Shown here in pieces: positions 12,369-25,400 of a DNA stretch of 64,000 bases. Origin of the DNA: Escarpia spicata (lineage: Eukaryota; Annelida; Polychaeta; Sabellida; Siboglinidae); assembly GCA_963995525.1 (NCBI GenBank), contig OZ023216.1, positions 38,027,526-38,091,525 of the forward strand, written 5' to 3'. Below the pieces are notes generated by a model. It was not told the origin of the DNA, did no database searches, and saw only the letters and a list, made by a program, of their open reading frames with translations. Positions within the stretch are counted from its first letter, which is position 1; each line of letters starts with the position of its first letter. Position numbers and translations under genes: made by a program.

Positions 12369-12482
12369 CACAAGCAGAAAGGTGCCAAGACATTCTGCCA
12401 GTCCTTCCCGAATCAGAACGTTTGTTATCTTGAGACGAGAGGCAACCTTTCTTTGACAGCGTGCGGTTCGGCTTTCCCCCAT
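12369..12482 (-). CDS. Aquaglyceroporin-like (MIP family), N-terminal coding exon
   Basis: On the minus strand an ATG at 12482 opens 38 codons: a basic N-terminal tail (GESRTARCQRK), then SRLKITNVLIREGLAECLG and TFLLV. This is the start of transmembrane helix 1 of aquaglyceroporins, whose consensus is (L)REfLAEflGTFlLV. The exon stops precisely at a strong donor (GTG|GTGAGT, donor at 12361-12368), at the place where many MIP genes have an intron. These proteins are plasma-membrane channels for water and glycerol. An in-frame upstream ATG at 12581 would add 33 residues with no family likeness, so 12482 is preferred. No NPA-containing exon was found downstream in the window. It is therefore either a very long intron or an orphan exon. 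Confidence 0.55.
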
Positions 12483-14266
12483 GACGAACTCCGGGTGACT
12501 GAGTAACAGCGATGTTTGCCTAAATCCCTTCACTGACTGTCCAACATTCTCTTCCAGGCACCTCGCTGGGGTCCCACCCACTCACCCAGTAAACCATGTG
12601 GCGCCATGCTGCGCAGGAATGCACAACGGCTTCAAACGATAGCCGGCAGGCCTTCCCAGTGTACATTTCAACTATGGCAGTTTTAAGCGTAAGCAAGTGA
12701 CAGGATGTGAAAACGTCAATGTCAAATGAAGTTGTTTGAAGTTGTTGTGGCGTAGGTTAGGATTAATTAATCGTGTGTTGGGTGTACATAGTTTTTGTGT
12801 TGTATCGCCTTTTTTGTACTAATTAGTTATAATTCAGGTATATAAGTTACAAACAACAAAACTAGTTAAATAAATCCGAGATGATATTTACTAACAAAGT
12901 GTTGAAATATTCATTTTTTCAGATTATACAGACTTTAATGTGCGATTTTGATGCTTAATCCTTTTGAACATGCTTATGTTAGCATCAGTTTAAATGTTCT
13001 GTCGGCATCATTGATGTGGCCTATTCTGTTCATTATATGTTGTTCCAAATAAAGTATGCTTCTGTGGCGTTGATGTTCACAGCAAAATTTTCTTTAGAAA
13101 AACAAATCCACTTCAGACGCTAAACACATCAAAACGTCACTTATAAAAATGCATTCGTTGTCGGAATCAGCTGGGGAGTTGTCATCAGTGTTTAAGGATG
13201 TTAAAACTAACGCATTAATATTAATGTGTTTTACTGGAGTACATTGTACATTTTAAAAGCGCCAACATCTTGCATTTCTGACTAATGCGTAAATCATGCT
13301 GCAACCGTGGTATATAACCACAGTCATCAGAAGTGATAACGACTAGTCAAACAATATGGTTTTCGAACTTTCACGACACATTTGGTATTCGTGTTTGACC
13401 TACACTCGGCGACAATAGATTTATGTTAACGGATGTTCGTGAGTCGCACAGATCGAATTATATTGTTCAGTTACCCAAACAGAATGGCATTTTTGTAGGC
13501 CTAGCAATCCCCCAACTGAACTTACAAACTCACTACAGCGTACAATCGAGAGTTTGCTTGGTCAAGTGTGATGTGAACAGTGGTGGATTAAGCCATTCGT
13601 GGGCCCCGGAATATACATGGGCCCTCGTAGACCCAAGGGCGGGTCAAGTGAGGTCTATGGGGGGCCCATATCTCCAACTGCACCTCCTGAGGCTTAACAA
13701 AAAAACCTCCAATGACGCCGGAACGAAATGAATGTGGGATAAGTTGAGCCGTAGCTTCAGCACGACTTCGTTGTCGCGCTGTCGGACATGGCATCTGAAG
13801 GCGAGCGGGGATGCTGTTGACAATTGTTCTCCTTTATAGGAAATTATGTAATGTATGTTATGTTAAGTATTCAAACTTACAGGGCCTACGCTAGGATTAT
13901 GTCCAGCTTGAAAAAATAATTGGGCCAATCGTGTACCAATGAAACAATAGTAGCATTAGACATTATTGGCCAAATCATGTCTTTCTAGCTGGGTTTCGTT
14001 GGATATTTTAAGCCGAAGTCCGAGATATTTGCTTGTATTCCGGAGAGACCGAGAGACACACACAATGCCTTAAATGTTATTAAAGATTTGTTTGTAAAGC
14101 AGTCATATGTGTTTAGTGTAATGCACCTATGTACTCCAGGGGTGCGCCAACCTACCCAGAACAGGGCAGGGCGCAAGTTGGCACAGTAGAAGTTGGGTCA
14201 GATAATGCGCAATATTACAAACTATACAATACTTAGGATATCGCTGAAAACACGTCACACTGAGAA
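12483..14266. other. Non-coding upstream of the aquaglyceroporin exon
   Basis: Mostly AT-rich sequence. Near 13577 AGTGGTGGATTAAGCCATTC followed by GGGCCC-rich text resembles the end of a hAT-type non-autonomous element, but the opposite end was not found. No gene is supported. Confidence 0.35.
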
Positions 14267-14630
14267 GAGCGAGTTCGTCTTAACAAGCTTGTGTTCTCTT
14301 ACGTACATGAGCGAGTTCGTCTTAACAAGTTTGTGCTCTCTTACGTACATGAGCGAGTTCGTCTTAACAAGCTTTTGCTCTCTTACGTACACGAGCGAGT
14401 TCGTCTTAACAAGCTTGTGCTCTCTCTTACGCACATGAGCGAGTTCGTCTTAACAAGCTTGTGCTCTCTTACGTACATGAGCGAGTTCGTCTTAACAAGC
14501 TTGTGTTCTCTTATGTACATGAGCGAGTTCGTCTCAACAAGCTTATGCTCTCTTACGTACATGAACGAGTTCGCCTTAACAAGCTTGTGTTCTCTTACGT
14601 ACATGAGCGAGTTTGTCTTAACGCTTTAGC
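14267..14630. repeat. 42-bp minisatellite, about 9 copies
   Basis: The unit carries GAGCGAGTTCGTCTTAACAA and TGCTCTCTTACGTACAT. One copy near 14400-14440 is 44 bp. Because 42 is a multiple of three, periodic 14-residue frames appear on both strands; these are by-products, not proteins. Confidence 0.95.
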
Positions 14631-16052
14631 TCCAGCTTTAGTGGACACATTATTCGTCTTCTTCCTACTTGGGAGCCATCCACGAAATACGTCATGCAAT
14701 TTTGTTAATACATTTTTGAGATGCCTCTGCCCCAGTGTAACGCTTCTTAGTGCTGACACATACTCACCAGTGAAACTATCTTCCTTTAATGGCGACGTGG
14801 CTGCGACACTATCTCAACAGCGCATTCCCTCCCCCCCCCCCCCGTCTTCCGATGATCCGACGGCGCGAGAACGTACTAAATTTAACTAATGTGTGATTAT
14901 AGGGTGTGCTTGGAGACATCATGGCATTCCAGCAGCTGAAAGCACAACCATGATTTAAATGCGGTAAAGGAGGAAAGACCAAGACGAACATGGTACACAC
15001 AGAAGTGAGTCGGCATGCAATTCTTTATTATTAATAACTCAGCCCCCTCCCAAAAAATCCCAATCCATTTTGACAAGTATCACCACTGCGTCGTATATAT
15101 CGTATGATATTTAACACATGCGTGCACTTCTTCATCTTCATTTGAATGATGCTGGCTCGGCAAACAGTGTGAGTAGAAAGACGAAATTGGGCAATTCTTC
15201 ACTGTCCAAATGAATCTTTCTCTGCAAAGTAACTACTAAATCTTAAGTCTGAAGAGTGTTAACAGCTGAATTAATGTAACATAATCTTTCACAGAAACAA
15301 CTCGATGCCTGCACAAGTGCCGAATGGACAGGCTCTCCCCTGCTCGTAATGTGGACTACTGGACACGAAATGGTGGATCAGTTCATCACAGCTGATGAGA
15401 CCATCAATATAATTTACACCTCTATGTCTTTCAGGCAGACCTTGTACGTGTTACCCTTGTACTGATCAGCTTCCCAAGGTCCTATTCACACGTGCTTGGG
15501 TTGCTCCGCAGTGTGTGCTCAATGAGTCATTCGTTGAGCCGAAGTCACGAAACTTCATCCAATATTTACACAAGCTCGAACACTGATGTAAGTGGTCCAT
15601 TGTGTTTAAATGACAGTCACTCCATTTGTGTGTGCGTGTATTTCGTGTACTACTCTACTCGGTACCCCCCCCCCCCCCTATTCCCGGTGTATCCGTGTTA
15701 TGTTCATGCAGCCCTTTCTCTGTTTGTACTGAATTTACGCCAACTATAGGGTAGGTTGGTATTGGGCAATCAAATTTATTAACACAGGGATTGCCACTGT
15801 GCACATATAATATATACAATAGTCACATCTTGTGCACAGCCAGGTACATCGAGATTACAGAGTGATGGACCACACATGTTATGTACGACACATTTTGTAC
15901 ATTTAGAATAATCATACTAGACATTTACCAAAAAACCCTTGATTGCTGTTATATTAATTACAGCATACCGACTGTAATATGCTTACAGTATATAGAACAC
16001 AAGGGAAAAAGATACCTGGTGTGCAGACTGCACACCTTTCTATAGTACTATA
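14631..16052. other. Non-coding with C homopolymer tracts
   Basis: Poly-C runs occur at about 14829-14842 and 15664-15678. No gene or mobile-element boundary is supported. Confidence 0.4.
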
Positions 16053-16216
16053 CACTCTGTAGACAAAACTTTTAAACACCTATACACTTCCACGTTTCAA
16101 ATTTTTTTAAAGTCAATAACCATGTGTTTATAAACTTAAACAGCCGTTGTTGAAAACTAAACGCCTAAACACGATTAAAAACTACACGTGTTTAAAAGTT
16201 GTGTCTACAGGGTGTG
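16053..16216. mobile_element. Short MITE, 164 bp, TA target duplication
   Basis: Left end CACTCTGTAGACAAAACTTT and the reverse complement of the right end CACACCCTGTAGACACAACT match over about 28 bp (both continue TTTTAAACAC). TA dinucleotides flank the element at 16051-16052 and 16217-16218. The inside is mostly palindromic. Probably a Tc1/mariner-type non-autonomous element. Confidence 0.75.
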
Positions 16217-17505
<1,289 letters not shown>

Positions 17506-19018
17506 CGCCACCATAAGTTGTATTGAGGGCGGCAGTCCTCCTTTTCGCTCATTCCGGTGTTCGAGCGCACCGCCAAATTCGTCACTCAGCCACAATATAT
17601 CATATCTTCTAAACCTATACCGCTCAACTAGTTAACGAATCATGAGGGTTATTCCTATCTCTGAACACTCTTTCTCGTGTAATGTGTCTTCTTTGCAGTC
17701 CATGCACCACACGCAAAGCCTTTGATGATTGTAAATATTCATGTCTCGTGCGTGCGTCCAGGGAGCATCTTAGAACTTGGGGAGCATCCCGTGAATATTT
17801 CAAATAACGTAAGCTTACGCCTACTATATACCAAGCGCAAATTTACGACCAACTAGCAACGGCTAATCGCACGTAGGAGACTCATGAAAAAAAAATAAGG
17901 TCACTTTACGACGTTCTAATCTTACGACGTCGTAAGTACGCTCATGAAACCGGTTCCAGCTTTTTTTGCCGACAGATGCAAAAGGCATAAACTTGTCTCT
18001 GGGATATACTGTATCGGCTTCGCAGATATCACCTTCTTTACCCAGTATTTTCAGATATCGCCTTCTTGACCTGTGTGCTAGCTAAACTATTTCTAGACTT
18101 GTTTACGCACAGGAAATGCTGGAGACAATGTAAGACAGTGTAACATTGTATGAACATTCATAACTGCATATTCACATACCAATTTAAAACGTGTCTCAAA
18201 ACCGATTGACAATTTCAACACGGTTATTCTATTAGTTTGTGACTTGCAGTACCTAAAGCTTTTATAAATAACGGTATGGAAAATATCAAGATGGAAATAT
18301 CACCCAAACAGGCAGACATTTTAGGTTGATCCGTGTTGATTTCAGACATGTCACAACGTTTTCGAGTGTGGAATCACTGCTTATATTTTGTGTTGTGGTC
18401 AGTGAATCCTCGAAAGCCAGGGCTGTTTGCCATACACAACTAGCCCTGGCTTATCCCCTACGCGAAGTGCGGAAGTTAGATGAGTCAAACTAGTAATTGA
18501 CTTCGCCCATCGCGACTGCGTCACCCGTGAGAACAGCGCAAATACCCTCCCCAATTTGAAGACCGATAAACAACTTCTGGGAATCGCTATATGTAATGAC
18601 CCGTTCGCCCATTAGCACGAGCAGCTGGGCGGTATTATGTATTCGAATAATTGCTTCTACTTCCTAAACATTGCATGTAACACGAGCCACGGTTGGTTGA
18701 AATTAGTTTTATTATGACCACCTGACCTGTCGCCAACCACTGATCTAGTGAGCTATTTCATAGGGTGAGCTTAAATTCAGAGTTTTGCAAAGCGACCAGC
18801 CATGGGATACTCCTGGCTAGCACTGACGTAATCAGCAGCAGCGACCCCTGGCCCGCGAAGATGGGGCAGTGGCGTAGCGAGAGTTGTTGGCGCCACTCCG
18901 TACAAAACATAATGTGGCGCTCCTATCCCTTCTTCTTGTGCAGTAACAGCGCGCACCCCTGGTTTCTGGTGATTTAATAAGATTCCATGCCAGCCTCTCA
19001 TATCTCACTATGTCCGCT
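17506..19018. other. Non-coding, possible hAT end
   Basis: Near 18866 CAGTGGCGTAGCGAGAG resembles a hAT terminal sequence. No matching opposite end or 8-bp duplication was found. A palindromic TTACGACGTCGTAA lies near 17922. No gene is supported. Confidence 0.35.
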
Positions 19019-20231
19019 GGCGCCGGTAGTGGCTTATGGTGGTGGTGTGGTGATGTGGCGGTGGTAGTTCCGTATGGTGGTGGTGTGGTGATGTGGCAGT
19101 GGTAGAGGCTTACAGTGGCGGTGTAGTGATGTGGCGGTGGTAGTGACTTATGGTGATGGTTTGGTGATGGTGATGTGGCAGTGGTAGAGGCTAATTGTGG
19201 TAGTGTGGCGATGTGGCGATGTGGCGATGTGGCGATGTGGCGATGTGGCGGTGGTAGTGGTTTATGGTGATGGTGTTGAGATGGTGATGTGGCAGTGGTA
19301 GTGGCTTATGGTGGTGGTGTAAAGATGTGACGGTGGTAGAGGCTAATGGTGGTGGTGTGGTGATGTGGTGATGTGGCGATGTGGCGATGGTAGTGGCTTA
19401 TGGTGGTGGTGTGGAGATGGTAATGTGACAGTGGTAGTGGCTTATTCTGGTAGTGTGGTGCTATAGCGGTGGTAGAGGCTAATGGTGTTGGTGTGGTGAT
19501 GTGGCGATGTGGCGATGTGGCGATGGTAGTGGCTTATGTTGGAGATGGTGATGTGGCAGTGGTATTGGCTTATTATGGTGATGTGGTAATGTGGTGATGT
19601 GGTGATGTGGTGATGTGGTGATGTGGTGATGTGGTGATGTGGTGATGTGGTGATGTGGTGATGTGGTGATGTGGTGATGTGGTGATGTGGTGATGTGGTG
19701 ATGTGGTGATGTGGCGGTGTTAGAGGCTGATGGTGGCGGTGTGGTGATGGTGATGTAGCTGTGGTAGTGGCTTATGGTGGCGGTGTGGTGATGTGGCGGT
19801 GGTTGTGGCGGTGGTAGTGGTGTCTGAATGTGGCAGTGGTAGTGGCTTATGGTGGACATTGGTGGTGTGGTGATAATGTTGAGTCGGTAGTAGTGGCTTA
19901 TGGTGATGGTGTGGGGATGTGGCAGTTGTAATAGCTGATGATGGTGGTGTGGTGATGATGATGTGGGCGGTGGTAGTGGCTAATGATGGTGTGGTGATGT
20001 GGTGATGTGGTGATGTGGCGATGTGGCGATGGTGGCGGCTTATATTGGTGGTGTTGTGATGTGGTGGTGAGGTGGTGTGGTGGTGAGGTGGTGTGGTGGT
20101 GAGGTGGTGTGGTGGTGTGGTGTTGTGGTGGTGTGGTGGTGTGGTGGTGTGGTGGTGTGGTGGTGTGGTGGTGTGGTGGTGTGGTGATGTGACGGTGGTA
20201 GAGGCTTATGGTGGTGATGAGGTGATGTGGC
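19019..20231. repeat. GTGGTGATG-type minisatellite, left block
   Basis: A degenerate array of GTGGTGATGTGGC and GGTGGTAGTGGCTTATG units. It includes a pure GTGATGTG stretch (19575-19700) and a pure GTGGTGTG stretch (20060-20190). Reverse frames give His/Thr/Pro-rich open frames that are not genes. The array stops at 20231 and resumes at about 21797. Confidence 0.95.
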
Positions 20232-21796
20232 GGTTAGAGGCGTAGCTGGGCGTAAATACATGTGGAAGCACAATTCTATATATATTGTATGTAGGCGTAG
20301 CATCCCCCTGTCCCGACGCACCGTAGGCCCCGAGGTTGGGGGCTGAGTCCCCATAATTTTGGTGGGGCCTCGAGATAGTTTTATCCCCCAATGGTTTGGC
20401 AAAAGAGTGCATTTCAAGGTTTTGGTGAACTCGATGGATTTTGTTGAGCCCTATCCTCACCCCAAAAACTTTCCACATCCTGACGCCTATGTAGAGGGAA
20501 TCTCGTAGTCCGAAACCGTGTATCCAAATGCAATTGGGTGCATTTCGAAGCCGAAATAAAACATAAAAAGGGCACTGGAATAACTGAGCAAATACATGAC
20601 TTCTCCGTTGGCCACTGAGCTTGGTTTCTAGAGATTTAGGCGCAGGCAGAATTATCTTATTATTATTGCATGACACCTATCTCTGATAAAACATAAATAT
20701 TTACTGTAGCATAGCTACAATCATTGTTGCCTGGATAACATGTGTTTATTTCTTGCTCAAATTGCTGCTCCTGCTCGCTCTACTATTACACAACGCATTC
20801 CACATCCTGCTGTAGCTGTGAGACTACAGAGGCGTCATCATTGATTGCCTGTACAAGGACACACTGTTTGATCTATAGTAGACTGGGGAACCAGACTATG
20901 GTGGCCATGCTCTCTATATGGTCCCTAGTACTAGGATTTATTGATAGATAATTAACTTCTGTCTTTATCGTCCCAATGCATCTTCCAAATATTCCAGGAA
21001 GTGACTACAACAGAGAATGCATACTTCGATGTGTACAGTGTATTTGTTCGACTGGCCCATCGTGTCTAACAAAGCGACTGCAGAGTACACTGTACGATGG
21101 GTGCAATTTTGGCAGCTCCTTCATATCACTGAGTGCATGTGTTTGCCAACAAAATTCCATATTCTTCCCGTGGAACTATACACTTTGTGGCCAATGCTTT
21201 ACCAGTTGTGCTGGTGGCTTCAACAAAGCCAATACATTCACTGGGGATGCAAGAAGATTGCAGTTACTCTCTGAGGAAAATGTAAAGGGAATTATCTCAC
21301 ATCTATTAAAATACACTTATAATTTCAATAATGTGTGTCCATATTGATGAACCATTGACCACCATTTCTCCTATTCGCCCATCGGCTGCCCAATCATTAA
21401 TAATGACAATATCATCTACATCAACAGTTATTTGATAATTTAAAGTGACTTCGTAGTGGCTGTAGGCTTCTGTTCGTTTCGCCCCATAGAGTTAGTCAAA
21501 CATTGATCAATTGTTATAAGTGAATGATGACATAAATTATATGTTTTGTCTAAACACCGGCTTGCCTGCCGACCGCGTACCAGCGGCAGGAGCTTCGTAT
21601 AGGACTGTCTGCTTCTAGAAACTCCATCCTGTGTCATCAAAGTATTGATCAATTGTTACAAGTTAGTGATGACATTTTTTTCGGCAACGGGTAAAACGTT
21701 ATCAGGGCTTCCAGCGGCTACTGTCTTAAATGGAATTTTGGTTTGAAACATTGATGTTGAAGCATGTGCGTACGTGCGTACGGCTAGCTGCGCCCC
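20232..21796. mobile_element. 1.56-kb hAT-like insertion inside the minisatellite
   Basis: The minisatellite is interrupted by unrelated sequence whose ends look like hAT termini: left AGAGGCGTAGCTGGGCG and, in reverse complement, right CAGGGGCGCAGCTAGCCG. GGCGGT occurs on both sides and may be a partial target duplication; the repetitive flank makes this uncertain. Inside, a 471-base frame on minus (20206-20676) and short plus-strand frames at 20976-21347 show no family I recognise. A short motif with GATCAATTGTTA is duplicated at about 21507 and 21647. Probably non-autonomous. Confidence 0.55.
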
Positions 21797-22330
21797 TGGC
21801 GGTGGTAGTGGCTGGTGATGGTATGGTGATGGTAATGTGGGCAGTGGTAGTGTCTTATGGTGGTGGTGTGGTGACGGTGACGTTGCGGTGATAGTGGCTT
21901 ATATGTTGGTGGTGTGGTGATGTGGCGGCGGTAGTGGCTTATGGTGGTGGTGTGGTGATGTTGTAGTGGTTATGGCTTATGGTGGTGGTGTGGTGATGGT
22001 GATGTTGCAGTGGTAGTGGCTTATGGTGTTAGTGTGATGATGTTGCTGTCGTAGTGGCTTATCGTGGTGATATGGCGATGATAGTGGATTATGGTGATGG
22101 TGTGTTGATGTGGCACTGGTTGTGGATTAGGGTGGTGGTGTGGTGATGTGGTGATGGTAGTGACTTAAGATGGTGGTATGGTGATGGTGATGTGGCTGTG
22201 GCAATGGCGTGTTGATGGTGATGTGGTTATGGCAGTGGCTTATGATGGTGGTGTGGTGAAGGCTATATGGCGGTGGCAGTGGTTTACAGTGGTTTATGGT
22301 GGTGGTGTTGTGATGGTTAACGACTCTTAC
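21797..22330. repeat. GTGGTGATG-type minisatellite, right block
   Basis: Same units as the left block (GGTGGTAGTGGCTTATG, GTGGTGATG), with more drift. It is the continuation of the array interrupted at 20231. Confidence 0.9.
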
Positions 22331-22455
22331 TCGACGGTACGGAACACCTGAACCTACCCTACTTGTAATTCCCAAAGAGTGGGTGGATCACGGTTGTCAT
22401 CGTCATCCTGCGCGTATGGCGTGACGCCGAGCGCATTAGTTTACTACTCTATATA

Positions 22456-25400
22456 GTCCGGTGGCTTGGCCCAGGAACCTTGCAATGTCTGTTTACAATC
22501 GTTTTTTTTTGTATATTTCGATAGTTCTTAGTGTTTAGATGAACTTTTGGCTGTGTGGCAAGTGGCCACCCACCCACTTAGCTTTTTCAGAATCCAAGAT
22601 GGCCGCCACACTGCACCAAAATCTAGATTTCATCATAATTTATGTTCTAAGTACAGTAGAATGATGTTGGCATCTATAAGTATGTTTTCGAGGGCGAGGA
22701 ATACGATTCGGAAGTTATTTTAACATTTTGCGGCCATCTTGATGACGAAAATCCAAGGCGGCTCCCAAATTTACCATAAAAACACCAACATAATGGTAAA
22801 AACGCATATAATCAGTTGTAAGTACAGTAGAATGAAGATGCTAGCGTCTATAAGTAGGTTTTCAAGGTGGAGGAATACGAGGCTGAAGTTATTTTACCAT
22901 TTTGCAGTAATCTTGATGACGTAAATCCAAGATGACCATCAACTTTACCATAAAAATCCTTATAGTCGGTCGTGATTTGTGTTTTCTGTATGAATTGGTT
23001 CAGACGGATAAATAATAGCGCATGCTAATAGATATTTCATCCATAGGATTTAGATTTTTGATTGAAAGCAGTGTGCATGTAAAATAACTAATGCCTGTAT
23101 TTCATAAAATCATCCATTTATTATGATCTACACTGATTACCATATACTTACTCTAACATTGATTACTAACTAAAGCATGCATTTGCAAGTGAAACAATTC
23201 GTATGAGAGTATATGCATACATCAAGACAGCAATAGCTAACTTCATCCAATCCAAAATTACAAGAGTTAAGGCACAGTTCGGAAATTCGTCACAGGAACA
23301 AGTAACTGATTTCCATTCTCATCTTCATGATCGATATCCAAATCTTGATCATCGTCTGCATCACCTGTGTCATTGGTGTATTATGTAGCACGATCCTTGG
23401 TGTTGAAGGGATTTGAGCAGGCAGGACCACTACCACAGGCGCAGAACAACGTGCAAACAAGTTGACGCCCCATGCAGCCACAGTTCCCACCTCTACATGT
23501 TCGCTCTAATGCGCAGCCACACGTGACCAACTTGAGGACGTGTCCGGGAGCGTATGGTACTCCATCGTCCATGTTCCGTTGAGTTAGGCATCTGTTTGTG
23601 TCATCCGCTTTCCATCCATAATCTGCTGCATTGAGAGAAGGTTGATCTCCACTCAGGGCACTGTTCCATTGAGCGACCTGATGGTGTGCTCTGCGAACGT
23701 TCTGCTCAAATGCTTCAGTTGTTGGGGGGAAACTACACAGCTTTAGCGCTGCTGTTGATTATCTTCTGCGCCCACAGCTGCTGGCGGCACTCCGTCGCGG
23801 TGTATTGACGCCGTAGCACGCGGCCATGAAAGCTGTCGCTTGCTTGGTGACTTTGACAATATCTGCCGTCGGTTGGCCAAGCTGATCCAGTGTGTAGCCT
23901 TTTTGAGCCACAGCTATTGCTGTTGTCTTGCTAACTCTGTAGGTCGCCGCATCTGAATCACAGCCAGTTAGAGCATGGAGTTCAAAGATTTCGGGTACGA
24001 TCGTAGCATGTTTACGAGCGGTTTCCTTCACGTCAATGCAAGAAAGACCTTGGATTGATGAATGCAACATCAGAGAGGACTGGAGCTTCTCGCTGGAGCA
24101 GAAGAAGATTAGTAAAACAAACACGTTGGTGTCATCACACACCACACCAAGTCGTGATTCTGAATCTTCTTGTGTAAGATGGATGGCCTGTTGAATAATA
24201 ACTATGTCCGCTTCTTCGTGTGTCGAGCCAAGATCCAGACAAGGCATTTTGCGTCCCTTAGATGCCTGGGTGGGTACACCCTTGTCTCCAGTAACCACCA
24301 ACTTATGGTCTTGCGTCACATTATTTAGGAACTCTTCGTCAAGTAGGATCTGCTCGCAAATGAGAGTTTTCAGCGGTGCTTTGTTGGTGGAGTTCTTCAG
24401 CACTGCATCCCGAGCAGGCAGTGAGGTTTTACGATTGAGCTGGTGGAAGCGGGTAACGGTTGCTCGAGCGGACCTAGTGCTACTCTTGGTCGAGTAGTTG
24501 TGATATCTGTCGAAACACAGGTGGACATCAAATTAAAACGACCGAACGGAGAGCCACACCTTGAAACCCGATATGAACATGTCGACGGTTCCGTGAGTTG
24601 GCCATTCAACTGTCCAAAGAACAGCCGACACATCCATCACGATAGCTGATGGGCTTATGGTTAAGCGTTCTGACACTTCCACCTGGATATTACTCTTCAG
24701 CGTTGACTTTCCGTAGCAACTCGCATCCGGCCATCAGCATGGAACATCGATGGTGGAAAAGCAGTCAGCTCCATGGCGAGCACTTGTTGCAGATCGAGGT
24801 TGCGCTGACTCACCAGAAGGCCGATAACACGAGCGTAGATCGCCTCTTGGTCGATGATAGCATTCTCCCCGAGTGTAAGACGTTTCTTGTTTGCGGCGAA
24901 TGTGACCACATGTTTTGATAGTGATCTGTAAACTGCCTCGAACTCGATCAGCTGCTTAGCCCCGATCTCCATGGCCATGTCAATGTTGACATTTGGTTGA
25001 GCTACTAGACCACTCGAGATTTGAGCAGACATCCTACGACATGGGTAACTGGATCCTTGGGTGAATACACGAATCTAGAGCTGCACGTAGTGATTGGCGA
25101 TCATATCCATCTCGACTGATGCGACTTGCAGACTCCTCCATTTACACATTCTCTTCATCCCCAGATATCTTCTTGAGGTCACCAATCAGGGTCATGGTCG
25201 CATCCATACTGTACACCCACGTCGCCATCATTTGAGGGGTCTTTGTGGTTCCAATAATTCCACATGGTCCGTGTCCTTTCCTCATCCAATTCGTTCCGAT
25301 AAACATATCACTCCACTGTCCGTTGTAGAGACGAGCAGTGTGGTGCAGCGACAGCTCTCTTATTTTGATGTGGAGGGGCCAGTCACCTTCGTGAGACGCT

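Noticed and set aside
14193..14889. Overlapping 14-residue-periodic open frames on both strands
   Set aside because: The 42-bp tandem unit is a multiple of three and lacks stops in several frames.
15385..15405. CTGATGAGACC as a possible ribozyme core
   Set aside because: No GGTC-GAAA partner follows at the needed distance.
18860..19020. hAT element starting CAGTGGCGTAGCGAGAG
   Set aside because: No opposite terminus or 8-bp duplication was found.
19479..20676. His/Thr/Pro-rich open frames on minus
   Set aside because: They come from the GTGGTGATG minisatellite and end wherever it drifts out of frame.
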